NCBI GenBank assembly: GCA_963665865.2
Contig: CAXXWF010000001.1
Location: 248,001 to 312,000, forward strand
Reading direction: 5' to 3'
Source of the DNA: PHAA01 sp963665865
Lineage (GTDB): Bacteria > Bacillota > Syntrophomonadia > Syntrophomonadales > Syntrophomonadaceae
Length of the DNA: 64,000 nt
The translations under genes and the position numbers were made by a program. Below, in pieces: positions 59,879 to 64,000 of this stretch (positions are counted from its first letter, which is position 1; every line of letters starts with the position of its first letter). The notes beneath the pieces are model-generated. The model was not told the DNA's origin. It did not search any database and saw nothing but the letters and a program-made list of their open reading frames with translations.

Positions 59879-60536
59879 TGATGACTCGCCATTTATGATC
59901 GAGGGCATGAGCCAGCAGACGTGGTTCAGGATTAACCGCCACTGGCTCCCCCACAATCTTCATGATCCCAAGATCAGAATAGCTATTGGCATAAGAGCGG
60001 CTGGCGTGCCAGTCTACCGATTCCCAAGCAATCATCTTTTTTAAGTTATCTAGTTTGCTCTCCCCTTCAATGATATAGGGCTTCTTATTGTGATCAAAAA
60101 TCCCGTCCCTAAAAGCCATTTCAGTACCGATGACCATATCAATTCCCAGATATTTTGCGACAACTTGAAGGAGTTCAGTATACGCACCGGAAAGCAAAAT
60201 ACAGCAATACCCTTGGGAAATGGAATCCTGCAGCTCAGTTAGTACAACCGGGTTAAACAAAGCTGCCATACCCTCATAGGCAGCCTCAAAAAAATCGATT
60301 ATTTCTTGGTGCGTCATCTTACGGAAGATACGATTGAAACCTACCACAGCTGGATATCTAAATCTTTCCCTGGACAAAAGACCGATTTTGTAACAAAGCC
60401 ACAAAGGCATGATTGATATATACATAAGCATGTAACTTAGGCGGGAACGGTTCTGCCCTATCCATTGTTTGGCTAGTGCAGGCAGGGTATCACTCATAAG
60501 CAGAGTCCCATCGAAATCAAAAATCGCCAACTTCAT
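59865..60536 (-). CDS. HAD-IB family phosphatase
   Basis: A 223-residue protein starting MKLAIFDFDGTLLMSDTLPA, with LLSGAYTELLQVVAKYLGID and the acidic motif near SYANSYSDLGIM, as in the HAD-IB (SerB-like) hydrolases. The substrate may be a phospholipid or small phosphate ester. The ATG at 60536 has GGGAGG 7 bases upstream. It is convergent with the HD-GYP gene. Confidence 0.83.
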   Translation of the reverse strand: MKLAIFDFDGTLLMSDTLPALAKQWIGQNRSRLSYMLMYISIMPLWLCYKIGLLSRERFRYPAVVGFNRIFRKMTHQEIIDFFEAAYEGMAALFNPVVLTELQDSISQGYCCILLSGAYTELLQVVAKYLGIDMVIGTEMAFRDGIFDHNKKPYIIEGESKLDNLKKMIAWESVDWHASRSYANSYSDLGIMKIVGEPVAVNPEPRLLAHALDHKWRVITISA

Positions 60537-60754
60537 ACATGGCCTCCCAAGTTCCCTTATTTGCTGCTTCCCTCTATATCCTATTATACCAAATATTCTC
60601 AACGCCATCAGATTTAAATGGCATAATATCTGGTTACTTCCTTGAGTTTGTTAACCTGCAGAAGTATTTCAAGCCCATGAATAATAAATGAGCAACCCTA
60701 CGCAAATAGAGGTTGGTCCTTTAATGGGTTTTCTTCAGTTAAAGAGTAAGGGAA

Positions 60755-61696
60755 TTATTTGAACCAGCCTTTCATTTTGAATCCTATCAACATACCCGCT
60801 GCGACTCCTAACATGACGCCCCACACCGTGAAATATCCCCAGTGCCAGGTAAGTTCAGGCATATAATCGAAATTCATGCCGTAGATCCCCACGATGAAGG
60901 TCAGAGGAATGAAGATGGAGGCAATGATAGTCAGGGTCTTCATAATGGTGTTCATGCGGTTGGAATTCAAGGATACATAACTGTCGCGCAGATCGGCGGT
61001 TACCTCGCGATTGGACTCGATTACTTCGCTCTGTTTGAGCAGGTGGTCATCGATGTCCCGGAAATAGAAGCGCTCTTCTGGGGGTATCTCCAGTCGTTCC
61101 GAATTCAGAATTCGGTACAGCAGTTCGCGCATGGGTACCACGATGTGGCGCAAGGCATGCAAACGACTCCTGATCTCGTAAAGGTCTTCAATAAAATTGG
61201 AACCGGGTTTGATAATTTCGGTCTGATCCACTTGTTCTTCTATTTTTTCGAGGCTGGGGAAGTAATCGTCAACGATTTTATCCATAATCAGGTAGCAGAC
61301 GTACATGGGACCTCTGGTCAGAGTAGTTTCCAGCTCTAATTTACGCTCGCAGACTATTTCTATCTCCCGGGAAGGAAAGAGGTGTACAGTGACTAGAAAA
61401 TTATGACTTACAAACAGGTCCACTTCTTCGGGTTTTAGGCTATCCGGGTTTAGATTATGGAGCACAAAGAAATTATAACCGTCGTAATAATCGACCTTGG
61501 GACGCTGCAATAGCTGGAAGCAGTCTTCAATGGCCAGGGGATGAAAAGCAAAATGGGTTTTGAGCAGTTCAGCTTCTAGGTCGGAGGGCCGGTCAAAATC
61601 TACCCAAAACCATTTAACATCCGGCTCGGCCAAACGCTCGAGGGGTACATCCTTAATAACTTTTAAATCATTTGTTACCAGCAGGGTACGAAGCAT
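60755..61696 (-). CDS. corA: magnesium/cobalt transporter CorA
   Basis: A 313-residue divalent cation channel with a long cytoplasmic N-terminal funnel and two C-terminal membrane helices; the selectivity motif is YGMNFDYMPEL between them. The ATG at 61696 (MLRTLLVTND) gives the usual length and has GGAGG 11 bases upstream; the frame is open twelve codons further. It lies downstream of the unknown gene at 61756 and may be cotranscribed. Confidence 0.93.
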   Translation of the reverse strand: MLRTLLVTNDLKVIKDVPLERLAEPDVKWFWVDFDRPSDLEAELLKTHFAFHPLAIEDCFQLLQRPKVDYYDGYNFFVLHNLNPDSLKPEEVDLFVSHNFLVTVHLFPSREIEIVCERKLELETTLTRGPMYVCYLIMDKIVDDYFPSLEKIEEQVDQTEIIKPGSNFIEDLYEIRSRLHALRHIVVPMRELLYRILNSERLEIPPEERFYFRDIDDHLLKQSEVIESNREVTADLRDSYVSLNSNRMNTIMKTLTIIASIFIPLTFIVGIYGMNFDYMPELTWHWGYFTVWGVMLGVAAGMLIGFKMKGWFK

Positions 61697-61755
61697 AGGA
61701 AGAAGATCCTCCTTTATCGACATCGCAAACAAAAGATAATAAAATAAACAATTGT

Positions 61756-62196
61756 TTATTGATCAATCAGATCCATAAACTTTTCAAAACCTTCTGGATC
61801 TCCCTGTTCTTCTGGAATTGGACGCTTGAATGTCAGTGCATCCGGGTGTTTTTTGTCTACGGTTCGTTTGAAGGTGATGGTGGCTCCAGTCAGGATTAAT
61901 TTCTGGGCAGTTTTATCTGCAAAGTCATAATCACGATCAATTCTGGATATTTCGTCCAGAGCGATGGTGCGAATAGTCATCTGGCCACTGGTCAGGAGGC
62001 AGGCTACTATTAGGACATTGCTCATCAGATAAACGTGTTCTTCCATATAGTATCTTTGCACCCATTGATTGGGACCATGATAATATTTGAACCATGCTCT
62101 GAGCTCACCCGAGCGCAGCAGGCGCTCCTGCAAGGGGGGAAAATTGGTTTCACTTCTATAGAGTTGCGCTTTAATCAGCTGTAATTGTTCTTCCAC
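61756..62196 (-). CDS. unknown soluble protein
   Basis: A 146-residue protein without signal peptide or membrane segment. Its middle (HVYLMSNVLIVACLLTSGQM then DEISRIDRDYDF and LILTGATITFKR) looks like a small beta-rich, PH-like domain, but I cannot name a family. It starts with GTG, with GGAGGAGA 6-8 bases upstream, and lies 59 bases before corA on the same strand. Confidence 0.7.
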   Translation of the reverse strand: MEEQLQLIKAQLYRSETNFPPLQERLLRSGELRAWFKYYHGPNQWVQRYYMEEHVYLMSNVLIVACLLTSGQMTIRTIALDEISRIDRDYDFADKTAQKLILTGATITFKRTVDKKHPDALTFKRPIPEEQGDPEGFEKFMDLIDQ

Positions 62197-62298
62197 GCTA
62201 AATCTCCTCCAATAAGTAATTATGTTTGGAAGGTAAGGAAAGGATACCTGTGTTTATAACCCCCTGCCTATGAGATAGAGGCAGGCAAGAACAAACGT

Positions 62299-63447
62299 TT
62301 GCCCATTTGTTTTAAACATGGTAAAATATACCTATCCTACAAATATCGAATCTACCCAACTAAAAAACAAGCCTTAATTCTGGCTGATACCTTAGAATCC
62401 TGCCGTAGATTATATAACTGTGCTTTAGAGCAGAGAAAGATTGCGTATCGGCAGTTTGGAGTACCCCTAGGCTATGTCCAACAAGCCGGGGAACTGCAAG
62501 AGATCAAGGAATACTACCCTGAATACAGGCAGATACATTCCCAGGTTTTGCAGAATGTCTTGAAACGAGCTGATACCAGCTTACAAAACTTCTTTCGCAG
62601 AGTCAAGACTGGAGATAAACCAGGCTATCCGAGATACAAAGGCTATGGGTGGTATGATAGTCTTACCTATCCTCAGTCTGGGTTTAGCCTATCTGATACC
62701 TCTAAAGGCAACCAGCGAGTAAAACTATCCAAAGTGGGCGAGGTTAGAATACGGTTACATCGCGCAATATCTGGCAAGATTAAGACCTGCACCATTAAGC
62801 GAGAACTAAATAGTTGGTATGTTTGCTTGGCCTGTGAGGTTGAGCCCGAGGGATTACCCAAGACCTATCAAGATGTTGGGATTGATGTAGGTATTGAGAA
62901 ATTTGCCGCCTTGTCTGATGGCAAAACCATAACCAATCCCCAATACTTAAGACACTCCGAAGATAAACTCAAATATGAACAACGAAAACTATCCCGTAAG
63001 AAGAAGGGCTCTAACTCCCGTAAGAAGCAAAAGCAAAGACTGGCGAGAGTACACCAAAAAATCAAGTATCAGCGCAATGACTTCTTACACAAGGAATCAT
63101 ATAAATTGGTCAACAACTACGATATAATAGTCTTTGAAGAACTACAGATTAAGAATATGATCAAGAACCATCATCTAGCCAAATCAATCTCAGATGTATC
63201 CTGGAATAAGTTCAGCCAATACACGACTTACAAGGCTGCAAGTGCTGGTAAGGAAGTAATATTGGTGAATCCCAGGAATACTTCGCAAATGTGCTCCCAT
63301 TGCGGGAATAAGGTAGCGAAAAGCCTTGCAGTAAGAACCCATAACTGTCCTACTTGTGGGCTTATCCTTGATCGGGATATAAATGCTGCCATAAATATAT
63401 TGAGGCTGGGTATCAGCCCTGGTGGAGCTACGGCAATAGCCGTGTGA
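62299..63447 (+). CDS. tnpB: TnpB RNA-guided endonuclease of an IS200/IS605 element
   Basis: A 382-codon TnpB with the OrfB N-terminal YKYRIYPTKKQ, RuvC acidic residues in VGIDVGIEKFAALSDG, VFEELQIKNM and LDRDINAAINI, and the zinc finger CSHCGNK...CPTCG. These enzymes cut DNA with a guide RNA made from the element's right end. The start is doubtful: the frame opens with TTG at 62299 without a good ribosome binding site, while an ATG at 62320, where the family normally starts, is one base out of frame at an A-run (62325-62328). Confidence 0.88.
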   Translation: MPICFKHGKIYLSYKYRIYPTKKQALILADTLESCRRLYNCALEQRKIAYRQFGVPLGYVQQAGELQEIKEYYPEYRQIHSQVLQNVLKRADTSLQNFFRRVKTGDKPGYPRYKGYGWYDSLTYPQSGFSLSDTSKGNQRVKLSKVGEVRIRLHRAISGKIKTCTIKRELNSWYVCLACEVEPEGLPKTYQDVGIDVGIEKFAALSDGKTITNPQYLRHSEDKLKYEQRKLSRKKKGSNSRKKQKQRLARVHQKIKYQRNDFLHKESYKLVNNYDIIVFEELQIKNMIKNHHLAKSISDVSWNKFSQYTTYKAASAGKEVILVNPRNTSQMCSHCGNKVAKSLAVRTHNCPTCGLILDRDINAAINILRLGISPGGATAIAV

Positions 63448-63488
63448 TGATCCCAGAAGCCTTCGATCTTTAGTCGAGGGTAGTTCAC
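63430..63488 (+). ncRNA. candidate right-end guide RNA (reRNA) scaffold
   Basis: In this family the guide RNA covers the end of tnpB and the right end of the element. Here two hairpins lie in that place, ACGGC-AATA-GCCGT (63430-63443) and CCTTCGA/TCGAGGG (63460-63480), then TAGTTCAC. The guide would be the sequence just beyond 63488. The RNA itself is inferred. Confidence 0.45.
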
Positions 63489-64000
63489 GATACCAGAAAC
63501 ATGCATTAATAATTGCAAACCATTAAAGAAAATAAAAACTAGCATAGTTGTTGACCTTTTACTGATTCTGGAATATATTATAGGTACCAGGAAATAATGC
63601 TAGTTAGAGTACTGGTAGTTATCCTGAGACTGGGAATGGGAGAAAAAAGTTCTTTTCCAGAGCTCATGAAAAGTTACCTGACAGTCATACCGGGTTTAAG
63701 GTGTTGCTGTAAAAGCCCTGGTTATGAGATAAGCGGCAGCTTAGGAGTAACGCCAGGGGAAAGGGATCAGGCAGTGAGAGGGAGGAAAAGCGGACAGTTT
63801 TCACACCACCCCCTTAATTGAAAAGTATTGCCAGATACCATTAATTAAGAGGGGAAAACCAGAATAAGATGTCAAATTAGGTGCAAGCGCCAGCTGCAAT
63901 CTAAGGCAAGAGCCAGACACATTCAGGGTGATAATACAAAAGGAGGTACGGCTTGAATGCTAAGTACCACGGAAAAGTAAAGGGCCAACGCTATTTCATA
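63489..64000 (+). other. non-coding, structured-looking right end of the window
   Basis: A promoter-like TTGACC (63551-63556), 17 bases, TATATT (63574-63579) opens this stretch. After it I see pairings such as CCCTGG (63716-63721) with CCAGGG (about 63754-63759) and GGTAC with GTACC near 63945-63973, the latter just behind an AAAGGAGG. The one open frame (63597-63821) has no recognisable product. It could be a leader of a gene starting beyond the window; I cannot name an RNA family. Confidence 0.35.

Larger units (their letters stand above)
62250..63488 (+). mobile_element. IS200/IS605-family element carrying only tnpB
   Basis: A left-end hairpin (CCTGCCT 62263-62269 / AGGCAGG 62279-62285) precedes tnpB, and a right-end hairpin (CCTTCGA 63460-63466 / TCGAGGG 63474-63480) follows it, before GGTAGTTCAC ending at 63488. 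Such subterminal hairpins and the absence of inverted terminal repeats are typical. No tnpA is present, so it cannot transpose by itself. The outer left boundary is approximate. Confidence 0.75.

Noticed and set aside
63880..64000. Group II intron 5' end (GTGCAAGCGCC near 63882)
   Set aside because: The usual GTGYG start and domain I features are not convincing, and no reverse transcriptase is in the window.

Overview
The window reads as chromosomal DNA of an anaerobic, endospore-forming member of the Clostridia. Supporting signs are strong AGGAGG-type ribosome binding sites with frequent TTG/GTG starts, a complete three-gene GerA-type germination operon, a SpoIID-domain protein, a glmS ribozyme, a cdaA-cdaR-glmM-glmS locus, a 2[4Fe-4S] ferredoxin, and FdhD/MOSC proteins. 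The dispersed 'GGGACAGGTCCACTGTCCC' palindromes are a type I associate with syntrophic or sulfate-reducing Clostridia such as Syntrophomonas or Desulfotomaculum relatives. The genus is inference only.

Layout. 0.2-8.6 kb is a sulfur amino acid island: metA, a DUF2292 (YezD-like) small protein, metNIQ methionine importer, metY, a LarE-type sulfur transferase, cysK and a second metA. Both MetA copies carry Glu111, which fits acetyl-CoA use and so fits MetY. 8.8-14.5 kb, all on the minus strand, holds sulfur trafficking and cofactor genes: mnmA, iscU, iscS, iscR, nadA, fdhD and a MOSC protein. 14.9-18.7 kb is the germination receptor operon. 18.8-22.8 kb is a run of small housekeeping genes. 23.2-28.1 kb is a branched-chain amino acid ABC importer (livK, H, M, G) with no livF; an EamA permease sits in its place. 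28.2-30.8 kb holds a SpoIID-like lipoprotein, trmL, a ferredoxin and thiN. 30.9-37.8 kb is cdaA-cdaR-(FAD dehydrogenase)-glmM-glmS, with a glmS ribozyme whose predicted cleavage point falls on the glmM stop codon.

37.8-52.5 kb is an accessory defence/mobile island. It contains a 474-bp transposon-derived mini-element with a 5-bp target duplication and a captured piece of an XRE regulator gene. Next comes a type I restriction-modification operon (xre-hsdM-hsdS-hsdR-metallopeptidase) in which HsdS has an unusual C-terminal extension. Then follow a possible structured RNA before a 480-codon gene of unknown function, a truncated serine recombinase meeting that gene end to end at one breakpoint, and an XRE/ImmA-PIN toxin-antitoxin-like pair. 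52.6-57.2 kb carries an HxlR-controlled flavoenzyme group and a MarR regulator with a clear operator/promoter ahead of an MFS exporter. 57.4-62.2 kb has a PAS-GAF-HD-GYP signalling protein, an HAD phosphatase and CorA. 62.2-63.5 kb is an IS200/IS605-type element carrying only tnpB.

Beyond the genes, the window is rich in palindromic DNA: three long imperfect hairpins of about 105-160 bp that look related, two copies of a 25-27 bp-arm inverted repeat, and several other perfect inverted repeats. The strongest leads for something new are the HsdS extension, the 47.6-49.2 kb RNA/gene pair, the mini-element with its passenger fragment, and the long hairpin family.
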